The notes: generated by a model not told the origin, from the sequence alone. Numbered from the stretch's first letter, positions 1 to 6,155 are shown. The stretch: 7,726 bases of DNA from Gemmatimonadota bacterium (GCA_030550695.1 JAUQOX010000135.1:1-7726), one strand, 5' to 3'. A program made the numbers and translations.

Positions 1-322
1 GGATCTCCCCCAAGAACACCAGCAGATCCAGCACCTTCATTTTCCGGTACACCCCTCGTTCTTCCGGCAGATAGCCCACCCTGCGGTTCACGAGAATCCC
101 CGGCTTGGCCCCCAAGATCTCGATCTCACCCTGATCGGGCAGAAGGATCCCCATGAGCATGCGCATCGTCGTGGTTTTCCCGGACCCGTTGGGCCCCAGC
201 AAACCGTAGACGACTCCGGCGGGGATCTCCATGTCCAGATCCGCCACCGCCGTGATCTTCCCGAAACGTTTGGTCACCCCCCTGGTCCTCACCACCCAAC
301 TGCTGGAATGGGAGTCTGGCAT
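1..322 (-). CDS. ABC transporter ATP-binding protein, NatA/ABC-2 type (N-terminal fragment, cut by left window edge)
   Basis: This is the nucleotide-binding subunit of an ABC transporter; only its first 107 residues are in the window. The Walker A motif GPNGSGKTT lies at residues 43-51. It is followed by the usual helix (TMRMLMGILLPDQGEI) and by the segment GYLPEERGVYRKMKVLDLL at about 83-101. This Q-loop region, with Glu-Glu in place of the classic Gln, is typical of the NatA/YhaQ-like branch that pairs with ABC-2 type permeases (family knowledge). The signature LSGGQ, Walker B and H-loop would lie beyond the left edge. The ATG at 322 is chosen because the beta-strand leading to the core (VVRTRGVTKRFGKITAV) starts soon after it; AAGGG lies five bases upstream as a weak ribosome binding site. 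The gene is divergent from the AbrB-like gene. The substrate cannot be told; a permease gene probably follows to the left. Confidence 0.93.
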   Translation of the reverse strand, partial: MPDSHSSSWVVRTRGVTKRFGKITAVADLDMEIPAGVVYGLLGPNGSGKTTTMRMLMGILLPDQGEIEILGAKPGILVNRRVGYLPEERGVYRKMKVLDLLVFLGEI

Positions 323-420
323 GGTTTCCCTTGGCCTCCGAACGGATCCGTCCTATCCCACGGGCTTCTTCCACCGCCTCTCCGCTCTACGGCGGAAAGG
401 TCAAGGGTGTTCACAGCGGA

Positions 421-462
421 GACGGTATGCGTAATTTATTGTGGGGTTTTGCGTCCACCGTC
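421..462. promoter_or_regulatory. Candidate operator/promoter: AT-rich core inside an imperfect inverted repeat
   Basis: In the divergent gap between the ABC ATPase and the AbrB-like gene, GACGGT (421-426) and ACCGTC (457-462) form a perfect 6-bp inverted repeat. Extended to 12 bp, the arms agree at 8 positions. Between them lies the only AT-rich stretch of the area (TAATTTATT, 432-440). A plus-strand TTCACA (410-415) sits 16 bases before TAATTT (432-437), and the minus strand reads TAAATT over the same core; both are weak sigma-70-like matches. AbrB-type proteins often control their own promoters, so autoregulation is a fair guess. No site is proven. Confidence 0.3.
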
Positions 463-478
463 TATCCGGGGGGAGTGC

Positions 479-670
479 ATGGCCATCTTTCGCACGCTGT
501 ATTACGGCCAGGTGACGGTGGGGGTGGGTGGTCGCATCACCATCCCCCAGGAAATCCGGGACGATTTGGGGATCACCGAAGGGGATATTCTGACCGTCAG
601 GGTGGAGGAGGCTCCGAACCACGTCAGACAAATGGTGATGTGGCGGGCCCAACCCCAGGCCGAGGAGTAG
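479..670 (+). CDS. AbrB/MazE/SpoVT-type DNA-binding protein (63 aa)
   Basis: This is a small swapped-hairpin (AbrB-fold) protein, expected to bind DNA as a dimer as a transcription factor or as the antitoxin half of a toxin-antitoxin pair. The family core is clear at residues 12-42: a beta-strand, then VGGRITIPQEIRDDLGITEGDILTV without its first residues, matching the family pattern of G-R-I-T-I-P-x-E-I-R-x-x-L-G-I-x-E-G-D. The length of 63 residues is normal. The ATG at 479 is chosen because GGGGGGAG lies just upstream; in-frame codons further upstream translate to non-family sequence. The macro-domain gene follows 33 bases later on the same strand, so the two are probably co-transcribed. 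No MazF- or PIN-type toxin gene is next to it, which makes a regulator role at least as likely as an antitoxin role. The C-terminal tail (about 50-63) is not conserved family sequence. Confidence 0.88.
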   Translation: MAIFRTLYYGQVTVGVGGRITIPQEIRDDLGITEGDILTVRVEEAPNHVRQMVMWRAQPQAEE

Positions 671-703
671 CGTTCCGTCGAATCCGTTGAGGGGGAAGGG
701 GTC

Positions 704-1213
704 GTGTCCGCGATTCTGCAGGTGGCGGAGGGGGATATCTCGACCTTCCAGGGAGAGGCCATCGTCAACGCCGCCAACAACCACCTCAAGATGGGTTCCG
801 GGGTGGCCGGTGCCCTGTTGAGGAGAGGCGGGGGGTTGATCCAGGACGAGTGCGACGCCCTGGTGAGAAAGCACGGCCCCCTGAGGCTGGGGGAGGCGGC
901 CGTCACCGGAGCAGGTCGGCTCTCGGCCCGCTACATCATCCATGCGGCGGCTATGGGGGATGCCCCCCCGACGGAGGAATCCATCCGGAACAGCACCCGC
1001 CGGGCCTTGGAGTTGGCCCGGGGGTTGGGAGTCCAGTCCATTGCCTTCCCTGTCCTGGGGTCAGGGGTAGGAGGATTCCCCTTCACCGAGGCGGCGAGGA
1101 TCATGGTGGAAGAGGTAAAGCGGTTCACCGAGGCCACGGAAGAAGTGGAGACCGTGGTTTTCTACGGTTACACCCCGGAGCAGGCTGCCATCCTCCGGAG
1201 ACTCATCGAATAG
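704..1213 (+). CDS. Stand-alone macro-domain protein (ADP-ribose binding; possible O-acetyl-ADP-ribose or ADP-ribosyl hydrolase)
   Basis: The 169 residues form one macro domain of normal size with no added domain. Visible motifs, in order, are the adenine-contacting GDI (10-12), AIVNAANN (19-26) with the Asn pair used for ribose binding and catalysis in active members, MGSGVAGAL (30-38) in the first phosphate loop, GEAAVTGAG (63-71), the strand YIIHAA (77-82), and the second phosphate loop FPVLGSGVGGFP (115-126). Family members bind ADP-ribose and many remove ADP-ribose from proteins or deacetylate O-acetyl-ADP-ribose; the intact Asn suggests, but does not prove, activity. The phosphate loop resembles the Af1521-like group more than E. 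coli YmdB (inference from memory of the motifs). The start is GTG at 704, with a G-rich AAGGGG just upstream. It follows the AbrB-like gene and converges on luxC. No DarT-type ADP-ribosyltransferase is in view. Confidence 0.92.
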   Translation: MSAILQVAEGDISTFQGEAIVNAANNHLKMGSGVAGALLRRGGGLIQDECDALVRKHGPLRLGEAAVTGAGRLSARYIIHAAAMGDAPPTEESIRNSTRRALELARGLGVQSIAFPVLGSGVGGFPFTEAARIMVEEVKRFTEATEEVETVVFYGYTPEQAAILRRLIE

Positions 1214-1293
1214 GGCGGCCCTCCCCCCTCTCCGCTTTCCCGTTCGCCCCCTCCCGATCGGGCCAGCCGACTCCGCCCGCGGCGAAGGAGCCA

Positions 1294-1328
1294 GCCCCGA
1301 AGGGCAGCGCTCTGGGGAGTTCAGCCCC
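1294..1328 (-). other. Two small hairpins in the macro-domain/luxC convergent gap, one with a UUCG tetraloop
   Basis: On the minus strand, just after the luxC stop, GGGG-CTGAACT-CCCC (1328 to 1314) is followed by GCCC-TTCG-GGGC (1305 to 1294). The second forms a C(UUCG)G tetraloop hairpin, a very stable RNA loop. Neither stem exceeds 4 bp and neither is followed by a T-run, so this is not a standard intrinsic terminator. It may pause polymerase or protect the 3' end of the luxE-luxC message. The rest of the 152-bp gap (1214-1365) is C-rich and shows only the 10-bp palindrome CCCGATCGGG at 1253-1262. Confidence 0.25.
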
Positions 1329-1365
1329 GACTTCCGCGACCCCCCGATACGGTTCGCCTGGCGGC

Positions 1366-2778
1366 TCAGACCCCCGGTTCCCAATCCGTCCAGCGTACCA
1401 AAGCCTGGAGGGGGCCCACCCCGTCGTGGTGCCACCAGGGTGGGGGCCAGGGCATGTTCCCCAGAGAGGTGATCCGGCACACTCCCAACCGGGCCAAGGC
1501 CTCGGCCAGGGCCTCGGCCCCTTCTCCTGCTCCCGCCACACCCACCGTCTGCAGATACTTTTCCCATCCCGAAAGGAGCGCCACGCCCTGGTGCAGGTCG
1601 GGGACCGGCACGACCCTCACCACCCTGCCCAGGCAGGAGGGGAGGAGTTCTCCCCCGGGGTGGAACACCACGGTCCAGGGTGCTTCAGCCCCGCCGTGGC
1701 GTACCACGACTCCGTTGCCCATCTCCTCCTCCAGCTCGGCCGCGCCCCGAAGCTGATGGACTGTGGCCCAGGTCTCGGGCTCCAAGGGGCCGGAGGGGAG
1801 TGTTTCCTCCATCTCACGGAGAGCTTCCCCCAGGAGAGCCGCCCAGTCCCTCGGGCTGACCCCTCCCCCCTCCTCTACCACAAACACGTGGGGAGACGTG
1901 CACCCCCTCTGATCGAAAAGGACCACCGCCCGGGCGGCGTCCCGCGCCGTCGCCCAGGCCGTTCCGCCCAAAGCCGCCCTCCCCACCATCCCTACCCCCA
2001 GCCGATGCCGGTAAGCCCTCAGCTGGACATGGGGAGGGAGGTGAGAGCGGACCCAGCCCACCGTTTCGTCGTCCCCGTAGGCCACCACCAGATCGCTGAC
2101 CCTCAGAGCCTCCCCGGTGAGGTCGGTGCGGGAGCCGGGCCAATAGATCACGGCCACGGCCGAGGCCAGAGCCGGCTCCGCGGCGGCCAAGCCCCGGGCC
2201 AGAAGCACCGGCAGGACCACGTCCCCTCGTCCGGGTTTCAGCAGGACGGCGGATTTGACAAGCAAGGCCCGAAGGAGGGAAGTGGCCCCCACACCCGGTA
2301 CGGATCCGGCTCCCAGGTGGAACGTGACGGGCAAGCCCAAGGCGCGGCGCCGTCCCCCCCGTGCGGTGGATTGAAATGCGTCCAGAACCGTGGGGTCGCC
2401 GAATTCCTCCTCCAGGAGGCGTTCCAGTCGAGGCCGCGTCCAGTCCCGCACCATGCCTTCCAAGATGATCCGGGCCATGGGGGAGGACACTCCGGCCGTG
2501 GGTCCCAGCCAAGCCAGGGCCTCCTGCGCGAGAGGGTCTCCAGGATCGAGGAACCGAGCCGCCACCCGGTCGGCGGCCTCGACGATCCGGAACACGGGGA
2601 GACCGACGAGGCCCTCCTCCCGACCCCTTCGGAGGGCGGCCGCCAGCTCCCGGATGTGCCGCGGCTCCAAGGCCAGGCGGCGGAGGAAGGGGGGTGGGGA
2701 AGGGGCACCTTCTTCCCCCTCGAGGATGGGAGCCGAGAACCCTCGGGGAAGCTGCCAGGAGGAGAAGAGAGAAGCCAC
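1366..2778 (-). CDS. luxC-like: LuxC-like acyl-CoA/acyl-protein reductase (fatty aldehyde-forming)
   Basis: The 470-residue protein belongs to the LuxC acyl-CoA reductase family (LuxC of luminous bacteria is about 480 residues). LuxC accepts the acyl group from LuxE (or acyl-CoA) on a cysteine and reduces it with NADPH to the aldehyde. Visible here are the nucleotide-binding region HLGAGSVPGVGATSLL (154-169), ending in LLVKSAVLLKPG (172-183) as in the aldehyde-dehydrogenase-like fold. The catalytic Cys is at 293 in FDQRGCTSPH, matching the Q-x-G-C-x-S-P motif of LuxC. The C-terminal HHDGVGPLQALVRWTDWE (450-467) is typical of the family end. The start is GTG at 2778 with GAGG five bases upstream; no other start codon exists in frame after the upstream stop. 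It is last in a leftward unit, 54 bases after luxE. No luciferase genes are present, so the aldehyde has some other use. Confidence 0.92.
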   Translation of the reverse strand: MASLFSSWQLPRGFSAPILEGEEGAPSPPPFLRRLALEPRHIRELAAALRRGREEGLVGLPVFRIVEAADRVAARFLDPGDPLAQEALAWLGPTAGVSSPMARIILEGMVRDWTRPRLERLLEEEFGDPTVLDAFQSTARGGRRRALGLPVTFHLGAGSVPGVGATSLLRALLVKSAVLLKPGRGDVVLPVLLARGLAAAEPALASAVAVIYWPGSRTDLTGEALRVSDLVVAYGDDETVGWVRSHLPPHVQLRAYRHRLGVGMVGRAALGGTAWATARDAARAVVLFDQRGCTSPHVFVVEEGGGVSPRDWAALLGEALREMEETLPSGPLEPETWATVHQLRGAAELEEEMGNGVVVRHGGAEAPWTVVFHPGGELLPSCLGRVVRVVPVPDLHQGVALLSGWEKYLQTVGVAGAGEGAEALAEALARLGVCRITSLGNMPWPPPWWHHDGVGPLQALVRWTDWEPGV

Positions 2779-2785
2779 AAGCGCC

Positions 2786-2836
2786 TCAAACCCTGAGGAG
2801 GGGTCGGGACCGAGCCCAAAGCGGTGCCGGCATCAT
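2786..2836 (-). other. Possible 16-codon coupling mini-ORF between luxE-like and luxC-like genes
   Basis: An ATG overlaps the luxE stop as ATGA (2836-2833) and opens a 16-codon frame (MMPAPLWARSRPLLRV) ending in TGA at 2788-2786. That stop overlaps the GAGG that precedes the luxC GTG. Ribosomes ending at luxE could restart here and be delivered to the luxC start. The peptide resembles nothing I know, and the arrangement could be chance in GC-rich DNA. Confidence 0.2.
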
Positions 2837-4086
2837 CGGGCAGAACCTCCCCCCGGGGAAGACCGGCGCCGGTGTCCCCCTGCCTCGAGAAAGGCTTCCA
2901 TGGCCAACGAGCACCCCCGGGGTTCCGCACCCGGGCTCCTTCCCAGGAGCTGGAACCCGCCGGAAACCGCCCGGCCCAGGTCCTCGGTGAGCAGCCCGGA
3001 CACCGAGCCCAGGTTGGCCAGGTCCATGTGGGCCAGAACCCCGACCTCCCCCGCCGGAAGGGGTTTCAGAGTTGAGGGTTCCAGTACCAGGGTTCTCACC
3101 CAAGGAGGGGGCCGGTGGTAACGGGCGGACAGCGGGCCTTCCCTTTCCTCGGCGGTCCGCAGGACCGGCTCGTAGAACTGGGAGAGCATCTCCGTCATTC
3201 CGTATTCGTTCACCACCCGGCAGGGAGGTACCCCGAAGGCGGCCTCCAACCCCCGGTAGAGTTCTTCCCGGGACAAGGCCCGGGATCGCCCCTTGTAGCC
3301 CCCGGTCTCGAGGATCCGCGACCCGGGCGGGAGGGAAACCACCTTGTCGGATCCAAGGGCCTCTTCGAGCCACCAGACGAATGCGAAGGCGGTGCCCACC
3401 ACCAACACGGGGCGACCCGCCGCCTCCGCTCCCCGCAAAGCCTCCAGGAACCCCTCCCGAACCTTCCCCCGGCGTGGATCCCAGTAGAACCCCCCTTGTC
3501 CACCCGCCAGCTCCCGAAGCACTTCCCCCATCATGTAACTGAGGGAGGAGTCAGGGGCCTCCAGGGGGGAGGGGAGAAGGGAGTGTACCGGCATCCCTTC
3601 CCCCTCGGGAAACATATGAGCCTGAAAGTTGGGGAGGAGCGAGTGCCGGTAGAGGCTCAGGTCCCGCACGTAATGCTCCCCCCGGCGTTCGAGGCCCGAC
3701 GTCGTCCCGCTGGTGCGGAACACCGCCTCCGCGTGACGGGGGTCTCCCACCATCAGGGGGGCGACCTTGAAGGCCCGCGTGGGTAGAAAGGGGATATCCT
3801 CCCAGCGCTGGACGGCTTCGGGATCTACCCCCCGCCTGGCCACGAAGCGCCCGTAGGCCGGAACGGCCCGGCACTGGAAACGAAAGACCTCCAGGGCAAG
3901 ATCTCCGAAGGCGCGGTCCGACAAAGGGGACTCCACCCCGCGGCGCATCAGCTCCAGCAGCCGCCCCCGAAGGGCGGTAAAGGTCTCCTCCACCTCCACC
4001 GTTGGGCTCCGGACCCCCTCGGCACCCGCCGCCGGTCGTTTTCCCTTTTCCACCGTCCCCGTGCCCCTCAGACCTCTCCCCTCCAC
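2833..4086 (-). CDS. luxE-like: LuxE-like acyl-protein synthetase (long-chain acid activation subunit)
   Basis: This 417-residue member of the LuxE acyl-protein synthetase family (LuxE is about 370 residues) would activate a carboxylic acid with ATP to acyl-AMP, hold it as a thioester and pass it to LuxC. Residues about 36-400 cover the family domain. Key features are the AMP-binding loop RTSGTTSG (124-131), ETGGYKGRSR (260-269) and NEYGMTEMLSQFY (293-305), the adenylate-forming Y-G-x-T-E motif. Cys392 lies in RGCSLAMEAF near the C-terminus, at the place of the acyl-accepting Cys364 of Vibrio LuxE. The GTG at 4086 is chosen for its strong AGAGGAG site; it overlaps the end of the amidohydrolase gene by 19 bases. 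The first 33 residues or so are charged and not family-like, so a later in-frame GTG (for example 4053) could be the true start. The Arg/Ser/Gly tail (403-417) is also extra. The acyl substrate is unknown. Confidence 0.92.
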   Translation of the reverse strand: MEGRGLRGTGTVEKGKRPAAGAEGVRSPTVEVEETFTALRGRLLELMRRGVESPLSDRAFGDLALEVFRFQCRAVPAYGRFVARRGVDPEAVQRWEDIPFLPTRAFKVAPLMVGDPRHAEAVFRTSGTTSGLERRGEHYVRDLSLYRHSLLPNFQAHMFPEGEGMPVHSLLPSPLEAPDSSLSYMMGEVLRELAGGQGGFYWDPRRGKVREGFLEALRGAEAAGRPVLVVGTAFAFVWWLEEALGSDKVVSLPPGSRILETGGYKGRSRALSREELYRGLEAAFGVPPCRVVNEYGMTEMLSQFYEPVLRTAEEREGPLSARYHRPPPWVRTLVLEPSTLKPLPAGEVGVLAHMDLANLGSVSGLLTEDLGRAVSGGFQLLGRSPGAEPRGCSLAMEAFLEAGGHRRRSSPGGGSAR

Positions 4087-5774
4087 CCAACTCCTCTGAT
4101 GGGTCGGCCTGCCAAAGCGCCGGTCATCTCCCCCCCAAGGGCCGTCACCACTCCGTTCACGACCACCAGCTCGATCCCCTTGGGGTACCGCCGGGGCTCG
4201 ACGAACGTAGCCTGGTCCAACACGGTGGCGGGGTCGAAGGCCACAAGATCGGCAAAAGCCCCCGGCCGGATCACCCCCCGGGAAGACAACCGAAGCTTGG
4301 TTGCCGGCATCCCGGTCATCTTGTGGATTGCCGTCTCGAGGGGGAAGACCCCCAGTTCCCGCACATACCGGCCGAGGACCCGCGGGAAAGCACCATAGGA
4401 GCGGGGATGGGGGCTCCCCTCCGACAGGGGACCTGCAGGGGCATACACGGACCCATCCGAACCCACCATCCCCAGGGGATGAGCCAGGATCCGGAGGGTG
4501 TTCTCCTCGGACATACCGAAGCCGATCATCCCCACGTTCCCCCCCTCTTCCACCAGGAGCCTTACCACCAGTTCGAAGGGATCCTCCCCCACCTCCCGGG
4601 CCGCTTCACCCAAGCGCTTCCCCTGGATCCAAGCGTTCCTGGGAGAGGCCGTGCTGGTGATCTGAACGGCATCCCAGGAGCCCAACTGGGCGACTTTCTC
4701 CCTGGCATACGCCTCCAGGGCCGGGCGCTCCCGGGGGTCGACGAGGCGAGGGATGAAGGCCCGGTTTCCCCCTGCCCGAGCCTCCGGAGGGAAAAGGTTG
4801 GCAAGCCCCGTGGAGTAGGCAGTGTAGGGGTAACGGTCGAAGTGGACTTCGACCCCTTCCCTCCACGCTTCCTCGAGGATTTCCAAGAACAGGGGAGCCT
4901 TCCACCAGTTCCGCTCCCCCTGGGCTTTGAGGTGGGAGATCTGCACCGGCACGCCGGCCGCACGACCCACGTGGAGGGCTTCCTCGATGGCGGCCAAGAC
5001 GGCATCGTCTTCGTTCCTCATGTGGGTCGCGTAGGGGTATCCCGTTCCCCGGAGCACCCCTGCCAGTTCCACCAGCTCAGCCCGGTCGGCGAAGCTCCCA
5101 GGTGTGTACTCCAACCCCGACGAAAGACCCACCGCCCCGTGTCCCAGGGCTTCCCTCACCAAGCTCTTCATCCGCTCCAGCTCAGCCGGGGTAGCGGGCC
5201 GGTTGTCCAGGCCCACCACGGCCGCCCGAACGGTGCCGTGCCCCACCATACACGCCACATTCACCGAGGGAGGGGTCCTCTCCACAGCCCGGAAAAAGCC
5301 CTCCAGGTCACGGAACCCCACCTCCACGCCGAACCGGGTGCGGTAACTTTCCCGAACAAGGGCGGCCTCCTCTTCGCTCCAGGGGCCCGGCGAGCTTCCG
5401 CACTGCCCGCCCACCTCCAGGGTGATCCCCTGCAAAATGCGGTTCTCCGCGCGGGGGTTCGCCAAAAGGGGGAGGTCGGCGTGGGTGTGGATGTCGATGA
5501 AGCCCGGAGCTAAGACTTTCCCCGACAAATCGAATTCTTGTCGGCCCTTTTCCGGGATCCGCCCGACGGCGTGGATTCGGTCTCCCAGGACCGCCACATC
5601 CGCCTCCACCCCGGGGGCGCCGGTTCCGTCCACCACCATCGCCCGTCGAAGGACCAGATCGGGCTGCTGCCACCATCCACCCCACCGGAGGCCCCCGTAG
5701 ACCCACAGGCCCAGGGCCCCGCCGCTCTTGAAAAAACTGCGCCGGTCCATGGCGGTCCGCATGCCTTTTCCCAT
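4068..5774 (-). CDS. N-acyl-D-amino-acid deacylase family amidohydrolase with Tat signal
   Basis: The 568-residue zinc amidohydrolase belongs to the D-aminoacylase family, which cleaves N-acyl-D-amino acids (or related N-acyl compounds) to an acid and an amino acid. An N-terminal twin-arginine signal is plain: DRRSFFK (10-16) followed by a Gly/Leu-rich hydrophobic stretch. Export or attachment outside the cytoplasmic membrane is therefore expected; no lipobox or clear cleavage site is seen. Metal and active-site residues match the family: HTH at 96-98 in APGFIDIHTHAD, Cys125 in GGQCGSSPG (equivalent to Cys96 of Alcaligenes D-aminoacylase), His251 in ATHMRNED, His281 in ISHLK, and Asp440 in GSDGSVYAPAGP. 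The C-terminal RGVIRPGAFADLVAFDP completes the composite beta-sandwich. The ATG at 5774 is preferred because GAGG precedes it by five bases; ATG 5762 and 5750 are alternatives that keep the signal. It starts 7 bases after the coiled-coil gene and overlaps luxE. Substrate (D- or L-, acyl length) is not decidable here. Confidence 0.93.
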   Translation of the reverse strand: MGKGMRTAMDRRSFFKSGGALGLWVYGGLRWGGWWQQPDLVLRRAMVVDGTGAPGVEADVAVLGDRIHAVGRIPEKGRQEFDLSGKVLAPGFIDIHTHADLPLLANPRAENRILQGITLEVGGQCGSSPGPWSEEEAALVRESYRTRFGVEVGFRDLEGFFRAVERTPPSVNVACMVGHGTVRAAVVGLDNRPATPAELERMKSLVREALGHGAVGLSSGLEYTPGSFADRAELVELAGVLRGTGYPYATHMRNEDDAVLAAIEEALHVGRAAGVPVQISHLKAQGERNWWKAPLFLEILEEAWREGVEVHFDRYPYTAYSTGLANLFPPEARAGGNRAFIPRLVDPRERPALEAYAREKVAQLGSWDAVQITSTASPRNAWIQGKRLGEAAREVGEDPFELVVRLLVEEGGNVGMIGFGMSEENTLRILAHPLGMVGSDGSVYAPAGPLSEGSPHPRSYGAFPRVLGRYVRELGVFPLETAIHKMTGMPATKLRLSSRGVIRPGAFADLVAFDPATVLDQATFVEPRRYPKGIELVVVNGVVTALGGEMTGALAGRPIRGVGWRGEV

Positions 5775-5781
5775 GATCTCC

Positions 5782-6051
5782 TCACTCCCGGGCCGAGGAA
5801 CGCCGGACCCGCCCCGGCTCCAGCCCTCCTTGGAGCAGGATCTTCTCTTCCAAGCGCTCGGCCTCCTCCTCCAGGAGGCGCCCGGCCGCCTCCAGGGCAA
5901 GCCGGACCTCCCGGTACCGGCCCTCGGGAAAATCGTCCCCTTCCGCGCGGCAGAGGGCTCTTTCCAGGGCAGTCAGCTCCCTGAGGGTTTTCTCCAAGGC
6001 CCGCTGAAGGCGGACCAAGGCCTTACGGGCTTCGCGTTCGGCAGTGTTCAT
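5782..6051 (-). CDS. Small coiled-coil protein of unknown function (89 aa)
   Basis: I do not recognise a family. The 89 residues are dominated by Glu, Arg, Ala and Leu in heptad-like spacing. Two helices are predicted by eye: about 3-36 (ending near LERALCRAEG) and about 44-72 (RYREVRLALEAAGRLLEEEAERLEEK). They are joined by a GDDFPEG turn, giving a likely antiparallel helical hairpin; the end is a basic tail. No signal peptide or membrane segment is present, so it should be cytoplasmic. It heads the leftward unit, and its TGA lies 7 bases before the amidohydrolase ATG, sharing that gene's ribosome binding site area, which supports co-translation. The ATG at 6051 lacks a good Shine-Dalgarno sequence; a TTG at 6093 would add 14 Pro/Gly/Ser-rich residues and is also poorly preceded. 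A leaderless start is possible. It could be a structural or adaptor protein; reality as a gene is likely but not certain. Confidence 0.65.
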   Translation of the reverse strand: MNTAEREARKALVRLQRALEKTLRELTALERALCRAEGDDFPEGRYREVRLALEAAGRLLEEEAERLEEKILLQGGLEPGRVRRSSARE

Positions 6052-6155
6052 GGGCGGGGACCCCGACGGAAGACCACCAGGGGAACGGATCAAAGATGCC
6101 GGGGTGGGAGGGGCGGGGCAATGACGCCAACGGTCAAGAACGCGGAGAAGACGGC
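6052..6155. promoter_or_regulatory. Divergent intergenic region expected to hold promoters for both flanking units
   Basis: These 104 bases separate the leftward four-gene unit from the rightward ypdA-like gene, so both promoters are expected here or just inside the gene ends. A minus-strand TTGACC (6137-6132) is the best -35-like hexamer, but no good -10 lies 16-18 bases from it. I see no clear operator palindrome. The call rests on gene layout. Confidence 0.3.

Noticed and set aside
479..1213. Classical toxin-antitoxin locus (MazEF or DarTG)
   Set aside because: Only the AbrB-fold and macro-domain halves are seen; no MazF, PIN or DarT-type toxin sequence is in the window.
1253..1262. Palindrome CCCGATCGGG in the convergent gap
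   Set aside because: It is short, has no spacer for a hairpin loop, and 10-bp palindromes are expected by chance in such GC-rich DNA.
2404..2421. A 16-bp sequence (CCTCCTCCAGGAGGCG) found both in luxC and in the coiled-coil gene near 5868
   Set aside because: Both copies encode the same kind of helix (R-L-L-E-E-E) with the same preferred codons, so this is composition and codon bias, not a mobile or regulatory repeat.
850..2796. 648-codon open frame on the plus strand
   Set aside because: It lies antisense to the luxC-like gene and across the macro gene; its translation is low-complexity Gly/Pro/Arg/His with no family motif, the usual shadow of a GC-rich gene.
1366..4086. A true bioluminescence (lux) operon
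   Set aside because: No luciferase alpha or beta subunit, no LuxD and no LuxI/LuxR are present; only the reductase and synthetase homologs are found.
4002..5513. 503-codon open frame on the plus strand
   Set aside because: It is antisense to the amidohydrolase, whose family motifs are all in the minus-strand frame; the product is Pro/His/Gly-rich and matches nothing.
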